In this document: positions 38,124 to 46,817 of the stretch, piece by piece
Layout: every line of letters begins with the position of its first letter
How positions within the stretch are numbered: the first letter of the stretch is position 1
Source: CAZLMW01 sp964560875
GTDB taxonomy: Bacteria > Myxococcota_A > UBA9042
Length of the DNA: 64,000 bases
Reading direction: 5' to 3'
Assembly (NCBI GenBank): GCA_964560875.1
Contig: CAZLMW010000015.1
Coordinates: 24,236 to 88,235, forward strand
Notes under the pieces: generated by a model
Seen by the model: the letters and a program-made list of their open reading frames with translations, nothing else
Told to the model about the DNA's origin: nothing
The model's database searches: none
Made by a program: the position numbers and the translations under genes

Positions 38124-38159
38124 CCCCCACTCGTCGTCACTTGGGGCCGGGGTCTACGC
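38071..38159 (+). repeat. right copy of the 88-bp direct repeat
   Basis: About 92% identical to 36077-36164. It ends inside the 3' end of the intact XRE gene (38137-38808). In the left copy the equivalent XRE tail is orphaned. The 1.9 kb between the copies holds the ATPase gene and a truncated partner. Confidence 0.9.
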
Positions 38160-38808
38160 CCTCATCCGTGCGGCGCTCAGCCTGCTCGAGGCGCTCAAAT
38201 ACCTCGGCCTGGCGCTCGGCGAGATGCCGGACGAGCGACCGCACGGCGCGCAGGTCAGGTATGTCCAGGACATCGAGTTCCGCTCCAATGTCCTCCACGA
38301 GGGTATCGCGAGTCACGCGCCTCACGCCGCTCATCGGGCTCGGTTCGCGGCCGTTGTGCGAACTCTCGCCGCTGTCCTGCACACGACGCTGCGAGGGGAT
38401 GACAAGCGTTGCGGCACGTCGCCGCCGCACCCGTTGCACCTCGGGCTCGTTTGGTTCGCGAGGATTGCGGCGCCTCACCTTGCGCAACCGCGCACGTCGT
38501 CGTTCGCGCTGTTCGCCGGAGGAAGGAAGCTCGTAGCCCGACGACTCGTCTTCGGCGATGCCGCGTGTCTCGTCGCCAAGCAGCGTCCCCGCGGTTGTTT
38601 CGAAGGTGTCGGCGAGCCGCTTGAGGGTTGGAAAACTCGGCAACGACTGGCCGCGTTCAATGCGCGCGTAGCTCTCCGTCGAAAGGTCGATGCGTGCAGC
38701 GACCTCCTGTTGCGTCCATGACCTTCGATCGCGCAGCACACGCAGCCGATCGCCGATGCCGTCGGCCATCTCGCGCGCAACGTCGCTGTCCTGGGGCCGG
38801 CGCGGCAC
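38137..38808 (-). CDS. XRE-family regulator with long C-terminal coiled region
   Basis: 223 aa from a GTG at 38808. An HTH of the Cro/CI type occupies about residues 18-80 (RLRVLRDRRSWTQQEVAARI; LSTESYARIERGQSLPSFPT). It is followed by a highly basic, Arg-rich linker and a C-terminal helical segment (LVRHLAERQAEVFERLEQAE) likely to dimerise. The gene is divergent from a lipoprotein gene, and a palindrome lies in between. Its last codons lie in the right copy of the 88-bp direct repeat. Its function may be self-regulation or control of the ATPase cassette. Confidence 0.85.
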   Translation of the reverse strand: MPRRPQDSDVAREMADGIGDRLRVLRDRRSWTQQEVAARIDLSTESYARIERGQSLPSFPTLKRLADTFETTAGTLLGDETRGIAEDESSGYELPSSGEQRERRRARLRKVRRRNPREPNEPEVQRVRRRRAATLVIPSQRRVQDSGESSHNGREPSPMSGVRRVTRDTLVEDIGAELDVLDIPDLRAVRSLVRHLAERQAEVFERLEQAERRTDEGVDPGPK

Positions 38809-38887
38809 GTTCTACCCCCCTCGTTGGCGTGTTCCAGCCTACGCGACGCGTCGGACACCGAAAGGATGTGTTGCATGGGGCAAAACT

Positions 38888-38902
38888 ACATATTGAGTAT
38901 GT
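38888..38902. promoter_or_regulatory. 15-bp inverted repeat, possible XRE operator overlapping a promoter
   Basis: ACATATTGAGTATGT is a perfect 5-5-5 inverted repeat in an AT-rich patch. On the plus strand it overlaps a promoter-like pair, TTGAGT (38893-38898) and TATAGG (38915-38920), spaced 16 bp, in front of the lipoprotein gene. Binding by the divergent XRE protein would block this promoter. Confidence 0.5.
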
Positions 38903-39035
38903 CATATCCGATTCTATAGGGTAGTCTTGCCAACGCAACACATTGGTTCATGGCCGGGAAATCGCAAACAAGGCGACCAGAGGCTTCACGGCACAACGCA
39001 ACAAGGTGTGCGTGGCCGGATACGAACGAGGGGGA

Positions 39036-39989
39036 ATGATGGCGAAGACAATCCTGATGATGGCATCGCTCGGCGTCGCCCTGTTCGGCTGCGCGTCGGG
39101 TGCTACGGGCGGCGGCGGAGGCTATCCAACCGGAGGCAGCAGCAGTTCCACGAGCAGCTCGGGTGCTTCGTCGGGGGCGTCTTCGTCGGGTGGGTCGACA
39201 TCGGGAGGTTCCTCTGGCGCGTCATCGGGGTTCGACGCCGGGCCCGGGTGCAGCGTGTCTTGTACCGCGGGGACGACGGCCTGCACGCCGCAGGGTCTGA
39301 TTCGGACGTGCATCCAAAACGCTTCGGGGTGCTGGCACATGTCCCAGCCAGCGGCGTGTCCGACGTTCCAGACCTGCAAAGGCACCACGTGCGTCAAGGC
39401 GTGTACCGACGAATGCACACCGGGTACGACCGCATGCAAGGGAAGCCAGGTCGTGCTGTGCTCCAAGGGCGCGGACGGTTGCGGTCACCCGGCCCCGCCC
39501 ACGGCGTGCCCAGCCGGCAAGGTCTGCGAGTTCGGGTCCTGCGGTAACTGTGTCGGCCACGACAAGTGCAGCACTACCCAGGTGTGTCTCCACGGCGCGT
39601 GCACTGCGGCTTCGGGGCTGACCTACACGTTCACTTTCGTCAGCGCGAAGGTCCCAGAGAAGGACCCGGCCACCGGGGGCAGCTGGGACGGACTCGGCGG
39701 GTTGCCAGACCCGCGCGTGGTGTTGCGTGTCGACGAGAAGGTCATCTGCGTCACATCGACGGCCTGGGACACGACGACGGCCGTCTGGAACGAGACCTGT
39801 TCGACGAAAATCACGGCCACATCGAAACTCGTGATTGAGATGGAGGACGTCGACACGGTGGACCACGATTCGATGGGGGGAGGGTGGCTCAAGAATCCGA
39901 TCTACTGGTTGAGGCAGGGCGGTAGCGACGGCCCTTTGTTCGACGGTAGCCCGGTACAGCTCAAATGGACCGTGAAGCCGAAGGGGTGA
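39036..39989 (+). CDS. Cys-rich lipoprotein with C2-like C-terminal domain
   Basis: 317 aa from the ATG at 39036 (39039 also possible). The lipobox is ASLGVALFGC. A Ser/Gly low-complexity linker of about 35 residues follows, then three Cys-rich repeats (CSVSCTAGTTACTP; CTDECTPGTTACKG; CVGHDKCSTTQVC) of the type seen in myxobacterial surface proteins. The last 120 residues resemble a C2 domain: GLPDPRVVLRVDEK, then a TSTAW...AVWNETCS strand pair and LVIEMEDVDTVDHDSMGGGW with its clustered Asp. Calcium-dependent lipid or protein binding at the cell surface is plausible but unproven. Confidence 0.75.
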   Translation: MMAKTILMMASLGVALFGCASGATGGGGGYPTGGSSSSTSSSGASSGASSSGGSTSGGSSGASSGFDAGPGCSVSCTAGTTACTPQGLIRTCIQNASGCWHMSQPAACPTFQTCKGTTCVKACTDECTPGTTACKGSQVVLCSKGADGCGHPAPPTACPAGKVCEFGSCGNCVGHDKCSTTQVCLHGACTAASGLTYTFTFVSAKVPEKDPATGGSWDGLGGLPDPRVVLRVDEKVICVTSTAWDTTTAVWNETCSTKITATSKLVIEMEDVDTVDHDSMGGGWLKNPIYWLRQGGSDGPLFDGSPVQLKWTVKPKG

Positions 39990-40044
39990 CGATGACGCGC
40001 GGCTGCGACACAGGCTGTCGGAGACGAGTGGTGGTCTTGGGGCC

Positions 40045-41055
40045 ATGAATCCTGATCCGCTGGCACCGCGTCACGCCGGCCGAATCTTCGTCGACGCGGT
40101 TGTTCTCTTGTCCGCCGCGGTCTCGATGGCCTGCGGCACCGGCTCGTGGAGCGGAGAGTTGCCCCATTGTGGTCGGGGGGCTTCCACCTTCGCTCCGTGG
40201 CTCGACCCGGTGGCGCTCGTATGGACCGGCGACGGCAACGAGCCGCGGACCTATCTGCTCGGCCAGCACGAGGCGGCCGCGTGCATCATTGGCGAGGTGA
40301 CCGCATTGCTGATTGCCGTCGATGACGTCGTGAAGGAACTACGAACGGCCACCGTCACGACATCGGTCGTCGATTGCGCTTGCAGTCCCCTGGCAGGGTT
40401 TCAACTCGATGTCGACGAAACGTGCGCGCGTCTGGCCGATGTGGAGGCTCCGTTCTTGGCCAGGTGGGACGGGGAAGGCGGAGTCACTGGGTCGCCCGTT
40501 CTCGGGTCGGCGCCTTGGACGCGCGGTTCACGGGCTGGCGAGCGTCGCTCCGAATTCGTGTTGCGGCACAGCTTCGCTGACTTGCTGGTCGGCGACGTGT
40601 GCACCTACGAGACGGCGTGCGGCGCGGCGCACGGTTCGCATCGATGTCGGCAGGCTGCGTGGGATGCGAAGCGCTGCGTCGAGGTCGAGTTGTTCAGCTC
40701 CGACGAGCTCAAGTACGTGCACCGCTGGCCGAGGTTCGTGGCTCAACGTCTGTTCATGCTGGACGCTTCCTTTGGCGACGAAAGTGGAGACACGGCGTTC
40801 GAAGCCGCCCGATTCAGCTGGAGCGCTTGGAGCAGTTTGGAAACCGACGCGATGTTCTCTGCGGCGACAAGCTACGCGGAGAGCGACGAATGGGCGGCGT
40901 ACAGGAAGACAACTACCGTTCCGCTGCCTGTGCCGCCGGAGGCGATTGCGCGGCCTCCGGCGTGGGTCGGGGATGCGATGAGTCAACTCGTCGCCGGACA
41001 CGCGCGGTTCGGCTGGAGCATTTGCGAGCCGCGTACCGCCGCCGGCTATGGTTGA
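40045..41055 (+). CDS. probable lipoprotein of unknown function
   Basis: 336 aa. An N-terminal hydrophobic stretch ends in a lipobox-like AAVSMAC, which points to a lipoprotein or exported protein. The mature part contains several Cys pairs (DCACSPLAGF; DVCTYETACGAAHGSHRC) and many Trp and acidic residues. No domain was recognised. It follows the C2-like lipoprotein gene by 55 bp on the same strand and may be in the same operon. Its stop overlaps the convergent XRE gene by 10 bp. A cell-envelope role is the most that can be said. Confidence 0.65.
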   Translation: MNPDPLAPRHAGRIFVDAVVLLSAAVSMACGTGSWSGELPHCGRGASTFAPWLDPVALVWTGDGNEPRTYLLGQHEAAACIIGEVTALLIAVDDVVKELRTATVTTSVVDCACSPLAGFQLDVDETCARLADVEAPFLARWDGEGGVTGSPVLGSAPWTRGSRAGERRSEFVLRHSFADLLVGDVCTYETACGAAHGSHRCRQAAWDAKRCVEVELFSSDELKYVHRWPRFVAQRLFMLDASFGDESGDTAFEAARFSWSAWSSLETDAMFSAATSYAESDEWAAYRKTTTVPLPVPPEAIARPPAWVGDAMSQLVAGHARFGWSICEPRTAAGYG

Positions 41056-41297
41056 ACGGAGCCGGCGGTGACGTTCGTTTCGATGTCGAGCTGCAGCTGT
41101 CCACCGAGCGCATCGGCCAGCTTCACCAACGACCTGACCGTCAAGTTCTCGCGTCCGCCTTCGATGCGCTGGACGTACTTGACGGATACCGCCAGCTCCG
41201 TCGCCAGCCGGTCTTGGGTCCATCCACGCTCGCGCCGAATCGACGCAACCCGGCGCCCAATCTCACGCAGCAGATCGTCGGTGTTGCTTTCGCTCAC
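41046..41297 (-). CDS. small XRE-family regulator, partner of GIY-YIG-like copy 2
   Basis: 83 aa, almost entirely a Cro/CI-type helix-turn-helix: LLREIGRRVASIRRERGWTQ, then LAVSVKYVQRIEGGRENLTV and LVKLADALGG. It is divergent from the zinc-finger GIY-YIG-like gene at 41380 with 82 bp between. This mirrors the pair at 26494-27583, although the two XRE proteins differ in length and sequence. It most likely represses the shared intergenic promoters. Confidence 0.88.
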   Translation of the reverse strand: MSESNTDDLLREIGRRVASIRRERGWTQDRLATELAVSVKYVQRIEGGRENLTVRSLVKLADALGGQLQLDIETNVTAGSVQP

Positions 41298-41379
41298 CGG
41301 CGAGACTGTTCCGCGGCGCGCGTTGCCCGAACACCAACCTATAAGTTACCTTTGGGGCACACACACATGCGAGGGCGAC

Positions 41380-41988
41380 ATGCCACTGATCCAGCGCCGG
41401 TGCCGGCACCCGAAATGCGACAAACTGCTCTCTAAGGCCGGAATGAGTCACTGCCCCAAGCACCGACGGAAGCTGCTTTCGAACATGATGGACATGATTG
41501 GCGCGGTGAAAGGGCACGCCGCCACGCTGTACGTCGGCCGCTCGGCCTATCCGGAACGCCGACTTATCGAACACTTGCGCGACCGCGATCTCACACACCT
41601 CTTTCCGCTGCATTGGGCGACCGAGAAAGAAGAAGCCGTTGTCGTGGAGAAAGAGCTCATCGAGCGGGTGAAGAAGAAGTACCGCAAGGCCCACTTTGAA
41701 ATGAGCACGGGCGGCAAGTCCGTCGGGGAGTGGCACGCCGTGTACGTTGCATGGGCGCGTGCGAAAAACGCCGGACAGTTCGACGCCCTGCCGGTGCGAG
41801 AGGTTGCCGACCTCGATTGGGGGAATCGGCTCTTGCCTCAAGCTGCGGTGACGCCCGAAACAGCCGTCGTCTTGAGAGTTGCGATCGACAAGACCGCCTC
41901 CAAGGGATTGCGCCGTGAGCTTGGCCGGTTCTATTCCGGTAGACGAGAGCGGATCCACGACACGGAGACGCAGTTTGAGGGCAACTGA
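41380..41988 (+). CDS. zinc-finger GIY-YIG-like protein, copy 2
   Basis: 202 aa from the ATG at 41380 (GAGGGCG upstream), the same length as copy 1 at 26494-27102. The N-terminus has CRHPKC...HCPKH, matching the finger in copy 1. The core LYVGRSAYPERRLIEHLRD is nearly identical to copy 1 and fits the YIG strand and Arg helix of GIY-YIG nucleases. EEAVVVEKELIERV provides the likely Glu, and WHAVYVAWARAKNA matches NCVYIAWIPKANGG of copy 1. The C-termini diverge. The head-to-head XRE gene suggests repression of a potentially harmful nuclease. Activity is not proven. Confidence 0.74.
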   Translation: MPLIQRRCRHPKCDKLLSKAGMSHCPKHRRKLLSNMMDMIGAVKGHAATLYVGRSAYPERRLIEHLRDRDLTHLFPLHWATEKEEAVVVEKELIERVKKKYRKAHFEMSTGGKSVGEWHAVYVAWARAKNAGQFDALPVREVADLDWGNRLLPQAAVTPETAVVLRVAIDKTASKGLRRELGRFYSGRRERIHDTETQFEGN

Positions 41989-42054
41989 GAGTTGTCGCCC
42001 TGATGTCGTTTTCCGCAAGACCAACACCGCTTCGTCCGACTACGGTGACGCGCC

Positions 42055-42405
42055 ATGAGTGATATGCCCACCGACGCCGAGGTCGTGGCCGCCGTGGAGA
42101 CTTTGATCCGTCGCTTCGGTGCTGATCGTACGCCCGAGCCACTCGAATCGCAGCGGCTCGAACCTTGGATCGGCGTCGTGGAAGCCGCTGAGCACGCCGG
42201 CGTCAGCACTGACACGATCCGCAGTTGGATCCAACGCGAGCTGCTTCCGGCCGGGCGGTGCGGAAAAATCCTGAGGTTGCGCCGCTCGGATATCGACAAG
42301 CTCTTGCTTGCGCCTGTGCCTGCCGATGATGAACCCTGTCTCCAAAGCGTCGCGGACCGGCGAGCTGCTGAGATCATTCGAGAACTCGAAAGCCGCCACA
42401 GGTGA
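42055..42405 (+). CDS. AlpA/excisionase-type helix-turn-helix protein
   Basis: 116 aa. The core is a MerR/excisionase-like winged helix: WIGVVEAAEHAGVSTDTIRS, WIQRELLPAGRCGKILRLRR and SDIDKLLL. Proteins like this bind attachment or control sites in mobile elements. The N-terminal 35 and C-terminal 25 residues are helical extensions. It lies 66 bp after GIY-YIG copy 2 and converges on the giant helicase gene. It may be the regulator or excision factor of the inserted region, but no integrase was seen in the window. Confidence 0.75.
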   Translation: MSDMPTDAEVVAAVETLIRRFGADRTPEPLESQRLEPWIGVVEAAEHAGVSTDTIRSWIQRELLPAGRCGKILRLRRSDIDKLLLAPVPADDEPCLQSVADRRAAEIIRELESRHR

Positions 42406-42449
42406 TTCAGAGGCGCCCGAATCGGGTATCTGCGCGATCGGCTCATGGA

Positions 42450-45400
42450 CTACTGCAGCTGCACAGCGCCCGGCCCCAGAACCTTGACCAAAACCGCCAG
42501 CACGACGTCGTCTTCTTGTGGCTCCATCGGTGCGACATCGGGGTTGTCCGAAGCGAACTCGTAGCGACGCCCCACCCGGCGAATGCGCTTGACGTGGTAG
42601 CTCGCGTCTTCCGGATCACCACGGGAAAGCAGCACCACCTTACCGTCGACCGCTGCGGGCCCAATCCCTCGCGCCCACTGCATCACCAGCCAGTCGCCGT
42701 CCTTGATGTCGTTTCGCCAGCCCTGCATCGAAGATCCGGATACGCGCACCAGGAATGTGTCGGCGCGGTAGCTGCCGGGGACGGTAGCGACCTGGCTGTC
42801 GTGCTCTGAACCGCCATGTGTCCGCGCCCAACCCGCAGCGACGCGAAGCTCTGGAAACGCTCGCAATCGACCGCGCGCTGGGAACGGCACCACAACCCCG
42901 TCGTCGACCACGACGGGCTCCAGTGACCACACATCCGTGCCCGGAACGAATCGAACCTCGCGGGAGGTGCCCGGGTGGCCGGCATTGGCGCCGAACCATC
43001 CGCGCAGCAGGTCGGGTAATCGGTTGGTCGCGGCACCTGCTGGCCTCGCGACGTTGCAGAACTCCTTCGCGAACTTGAACTGCCAGATTTCCCCGTCGGG
43101 CAGCTGCACCGCGAGCCAACCTTTGGGCAGCTTGGGCACCTTCTTTCGACTTGGCAGCTTGATGATCGGGTCGCGCTTGTTCCACGTGACTTTGCAGTCG
43201 AGCAGGCCGCTGAGTTCCGCCTGACCTTTCGCGACGCGGCGTCGGTATTGCGCGATCCGGTACTCGACCAACTCGCGGGTCAACGCTTCGAACGCCCCCT
43301 CGCCACCCGGTGCGACGGTGAACCGAGGCTCGAAGCGCTCGCCGTCGAGACGGAACCACGCGCGAGCCTTCTTTTTCTCTTCCTGGTCGGTCCAATGGCG
43401 GATGGGATTACCGCGCCAGTATGCCTGCATCTTCCCGTCGGTCGGGGAGCGCGGATCGGGGAGCGCCTTGACGTTGGCGATGTCGGAAAAGAGCTCAGGA
43501 GATCGCACAACGATGGCGTGGCAGCGTTGCACCAGCGTGGTGACGTCCATGCCTGTCGTCAGCGCATCAGCGTCGAGCAGCGCCTTGAGTACGACCATCT
43601 TGAAGCACTTGGACATCGCGGTCGTTTCGAGGTCGGAAAACCAATCGTGCGCGCTGTTCCATGCTTGGCGCTCGGCCGGACCGAGGTCGTCGCGATCGGC
43701 CAGGAACGCCACCCACCCGCCGAGTTTGCGGACCGCCGCCGACACGCTGTAGCCGCGCCAATAGAGTTCCAGGAGCGTCGGACGGTCGCCGCCGGCAGCG
43801 GCTTTGGCCTCATCGTAGGCAGCCACGAAGGCATCCGTGCCGCGGCCCAACAAGAGCTTCTCGAGTAGCTTCTTGGCCTCGATCTCGACATCGATCGAAC
43901 AGCCGGCAGGCAGAACAGCCTTTGTATCGTTGCTGACGACGCGTCGAGCTGCTTCGGTCGTCGTGACCGTGTCGCCGCCCCCGAACGACAACAGCGTCCG
44001 CAGCCGGTTGAGGAAAACGCTGTGGTTGCCGACGAAATCGATGACGACGAGGCGCTCCTTGCCTTGGGCCGAGCGCAACCCGCGGCCAAGCTGCTGCATG
44101 AACACCAGCGACGACTCGGTCGGACGCAGCATCACGACGCGGTCGACGCGCGGTACATCGATTCCCTCGTTGAAAAGGTCTACAGCACAGATGGCGTCGA
44201 TCGCACCGTCCTTGAGGTCGTCGAGCGCTTTGCCCCTCTCGGCTGACTCCGCCCCGGAGTGAACGGCGACAGCTCCGACACCATGGTCCCGGAGCCAACG
44301 TGCAGCGAAGTCGGCATGGTCGATGGAACAGCAGAACACCAACGTCCGGCTGCCCGGATTCTCAGTCCAGGCGGCCCAAAGCGTGGCCATGCGAGCCTCG
44401 GTCTGTGCGGCCCTGGCCAGGGTCGTGGGGTCGAAACGGCGGTTCCTCCACGGGATCGGCTTGTAGTCGATGGTGTCCTTGAGCCCGAAATACGCGAATG
44501 GCACGAGATGGCCGAGCTCGATGCCGCGGCCGATGTGCGCCTCGTAGGCCGTGAAATCGTCGAAGAGGTCGTAGATCGAGCCGGCGTCCGCACGCTCGGG
44601 TGTAGCGGTGATGCCGAGGAGGAATTGCGCTTGCAGCCTGCGCAGGATGCGACGGTAGGAAGCCGCGTCGGCGTGGTGGACCTCGTCCACGACCACGTAA
44701 TCGAAGTGATCCGCCCGAACTCGAATCAGGTGTTCGGGCCGCGCCAGCTTGGCCACCGATGCAAAGATGATGTCGCCGTCCAGATCGCCGCGTGGGCCGA
44801 CAAACCAGCCGAACGAGACGTCGCGAAACAGCTTGCGAAACGTCCCGGCGGCTTGGCGGAGCAGTTCGATCCGGTGGGCGAGTACCAGCACCCTGGGGAA
44901 TCTCCCTGTCGCCTCAGCGAAATGCTGGACGTCGAAGGCGGCGAGCCATGTCTTGCCCAAGCCAGTCGCCATGACGACCAGCGCGCGATCGCGGCCAACG
45001 TCTCGCGCGATGGCCAGCTGGTCGAGCGCCTCCACTTGCACGTCTCTGGGCTCCACCGTCTCCGCAACCTCCTTGACGGTGTCCCAAACGGGCGCTGGGA
45101 GTTGGCTTTTCTTGGCGCGCTCGGCGTAGTCGGCAAGCCACCCTGGTGTGACTTCCGTGCCTCGTTGCCACAGCGATTCGTACGCACTCTGCGCCTCGGC
45201 CCAGGCGCCTGGATCACGATTGGCGTCGACGCCGAGGTTCCACTCGATGCCGGTTTGGAGGGCGGTCTTCGTGAGATTGCTACTGCCGATGAACCCGGCG
45301 CCGTCGTCGTTCCAGCTGAAGAGCCAGGCCTTGGGGTGAAAGCTCGTGCCGAGGTCGGTGATTTGCTTCATCTCCACCACCCGGACACGGACGGAGCCTG

Positions 45401-46052
45401 GCGCCTGCGTGGATTGGTCGTCGTCACCATGGACGGATGCGTCGCGGAGGTCGGTCAGGCGGCGAAGTGCTTGGGCTTGTGTGAAGTGCAGGTAGTCGCC
45501 GGTCAGAACGCGGATAGAAGCGCCTCGCAGGAATGCGTCCAACAGCAGGGGTGCGATGCACTCGACGCCTCCGAAGTGGACGAACGCCGCGAGGATCTGG
45601 ATGTTCTTGGCGCGCCGGAACAGCGGCTGAACGTGGGCAATGAACGGGTCGTCGGAGCCGCCCTTGGCGAGCGGCTTGCTCGCGTCCGCCAGGTAGTTGC
45701 CTTTGCCCGGGATGACGTGGCGGACGCCGCCTCGTGGATCGGGTACGTCGCCGTCGTAGCGAGGGATGACGTGCACGTGCAGGTGCATGACCGTCTGGCC
45801 GGCGGCTGTGCCCGCGTTGAAGCCGACGTTGTAGCCATCCGGGCGTGGGTAGCGCGCTTCGATCCAGAGTTTGACCTTGGCGACGAGCGACATCACCGCC
45901 GAGCGCTGCTGTGGTGTCGCTTCGAACCAGTCGGCGACCAAGTCTTTTGTGATGACCAAGCAGTGGCCTGGGGAGACCGGGAAGGCGTCTTCGATCGCGA
46001 ATGCGCGTTCGTTCTCGGCGATGCGCGGGCGGTCGAAGAACGGAGACTTCAT
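42450..46052 (-). CDS. giant HIT-PLD-SF2 helicase-S24 fusion protein
   Basis: 1200 aa from the ATG at 46052. Four modules lie in order. The first is a HIT domain with the catalytic HLHVH at 90-94. The second is a PLD-type nuclease domain with HPKAWLF (239-245) and GSSNLT. The third is an SF2 helicase with Walker A ATGLGKT (362-368), DEVHH (456-460), ITATPERADAG and motif VI QQLGRGLRS (653-661). The fourth is a C-terminal S24 peptidase-like domain with VSGSSM (Ser near 1108) and YHVKRI (Lys near 1155). Helicases with PLD and DUF3427-type ends occur in phage defence islands. The LexA-like protease module could release the protein on DNA damage. The HIT enzyme may hydrolyse a nucleotide. All activities are inferred from intact motifs. 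Confidence 0.85.
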   Translation of the reverse strand: MKSPFFDRPRIAENERAFAIEDAFPVSPGHCLVITKDLVADWFEATPQQRSAVMSLVAKVKLWIEARYPRPDGYNVGFNAGTAAGQTVMHLHVHVIPRYDGDVPDPRGGVRHVIPGKGNYLADASKPLAKGGSDDPFIAHVQPLFRRAKNIQILAAFVHFGGVECIAPLLLDAFLRGASIRVLTGDYLHFTQAQALRRLTDLRDASVHGDDDQSTQAPGSVRVRVVEMKQITDLGTSFHPKAWLFSWNDDGAGFIGSSNLTKTALQTGIEWNLGVDANRDPGAWAEAQSAYESLWQRGTEVTPGWLADYAERAKKSQLPAPVWDTVKEVAETVEPRDVQVEALDQLAIARDVGRDRALVVMATGLGKTWLAAFDVQHFAEATGRFPRVLVLAHRIELLRQAAGTFRKLFRDVSFGWFVGPRGDLDGDIIFASVAKLARPEHLIRVRADHFDYVVVDEVHHADAASYRRILRRLQAQFLLGITATPERADAGSIYDLFDDFTAYEAHIGRGIELGHLVPFAYFGLKDTIDYKPIPWRNRRFDPTTLARAAQTEARMATLWAAWTENPGSRTLVFCCSIDHADFAARWLRDHGVGAVAVHSGAESAERGKALDDLKDGAIDAICAVDLFNEGIDVPRVDRVVMLRPTESSLVFMQQLGRGLRSAQGKERLVVIDFVGNHSVFLNRLRTLLSFGGGDTVTTTEAARRVVSNDTKAVLPAGCSIDVEIEAKKLLEKLLLGRGTDAFVAAYDEAKAAAGGDRPTLLELYWRGYSVSAAVRKLGGWVAFLADRDDLGPAERQAWNSAHDWFSDLETTAMSKCFKMVVLKALLDADALTTGMDVTTLVQRCHAIVVRSPELFSDIANVKALPDPRSPTDGKMQAYWRGNPIRHWTDQEEKKKARAWFRLDGERFEPRFTVAPGGEGAFEALTRELVEYRIAQYRRRVAKGQAELSGLLDCKVTWNKRDPIIKLPSRKKVPKLPKGWLAVQLPDGEIWQFKFAKEFCNVARPAGAATNRLPDLLRGWFGANAGHPGTSREVRFVPGTDVWSLEPVVVDDGVVVPFPARGRLRAFPELRVAAGWARTHGGSEHDSQVATVPGSYRADTFLVRVSGSSMQGWRNDIKDGDWLVMQWARGIGPAAVDGKVVLLSRGDPEDASYHVKRIRRVGRRYEFASDNPDVAPMEPQEDDVVLAVLVKVLGPGAVQLQ

Positions 46053-46206
46053 GGTCCCTCGTGGCGGCGGCAAGAACGCACCCTGACACCATGGCCGATT
46101 GGGACGGGCCTGTCATCGCAGTGCTGCTAAACATCGTGGCTCAGCGCGACGCTTTTTTCCCCTAGATGCGGCGTCACCGGCTCGTACTTGGGTATCGCCC
46201 GCTACG

Positions 46207-46296
46207 TGGTTCGTCTCCCTGCTCGAGGCCCGCGAGACTCTTGAGTCGTGGCGAAAGAACTACAACCAACCCCGGCCGCATGACGCGATCGGCAAC
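46207..46296 (+). pseudogene. relic of an IS3-family transposase C-terminus
   Basis: This 30-codon stretch reads WFVSLLEARETLESWRKNYN followed by QPRPHDAIGN. It is the highly conserved end of IS3/IS911-type OrfB integrases (W-x-N/D-Y-N-x2-R-P-H-x-A-L/I-G). Nothing upstream in frame continues the transposase, and no inverted repeats were found, so it is a decayed fragment. Confidence 0.8.
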
Positions 46297-46817
46297 GGGC
46301 GGCACTGCAGCTGCGGGGCAGCTTCTCCTCAACACGACCGTGCCGTTTGATAGCACGCGCCAGCAGAAGCGGGACGATTGTCACGACCGTCCGGCCCCGT
46401 CATCTCCGGCCAGACAGCGCATCGACTGGAAACACACAACCGACGAGCTATCTGTCACGCGGGCCAAATCGCGGCCGCCCTCGCCGCTTGTCAACCGGCC
46501 ACGGATCTCCTCTGCGTGCTTCTCGCCGGTTGACGAGTGGCGCTGGAATCACAGGGCCCTTTGGGAGTGGCCGAGGCCGTCCACCCGAAGGTTCTCGGCC
46601 TAGACGCACGTTGGAGCAGGATCTTCCTTCTCGACTTCCCCCTTCTACCCAACAGACGGCCGCCGACGAAAGAGTAGGAGGGGGGCGGCGATCATCGTCG
46701 CTTCCACCCCCAAAAAACTCGAACCCTTGCGAACGTGACAAGAACGGCCCAGGCAGGGAAGTTGAAGGCTGGAAACGCGAACCAACGATCCGAGTTCGCG
46801 CCACTTGTCCAAGTGAT
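46297..46817. other. 521-bp gap without an intact gene
   Basis: It lies between the IS3 relic and the IrrE relic. The plus-strand frame is open but the residues are low-complexity (Arg/Pro/Ser-rich). A T/C-rich tract occurs around 46620-46690. It is probably decayed mobile DNA. Confidence 0.4.

Noticed and set aside
44259..46130. Plus-strand open frame of 623 codons antisense to the giant helicase gene
   Set aside because: No motif is visible and the helicase frame has intact motifs along its whole length.
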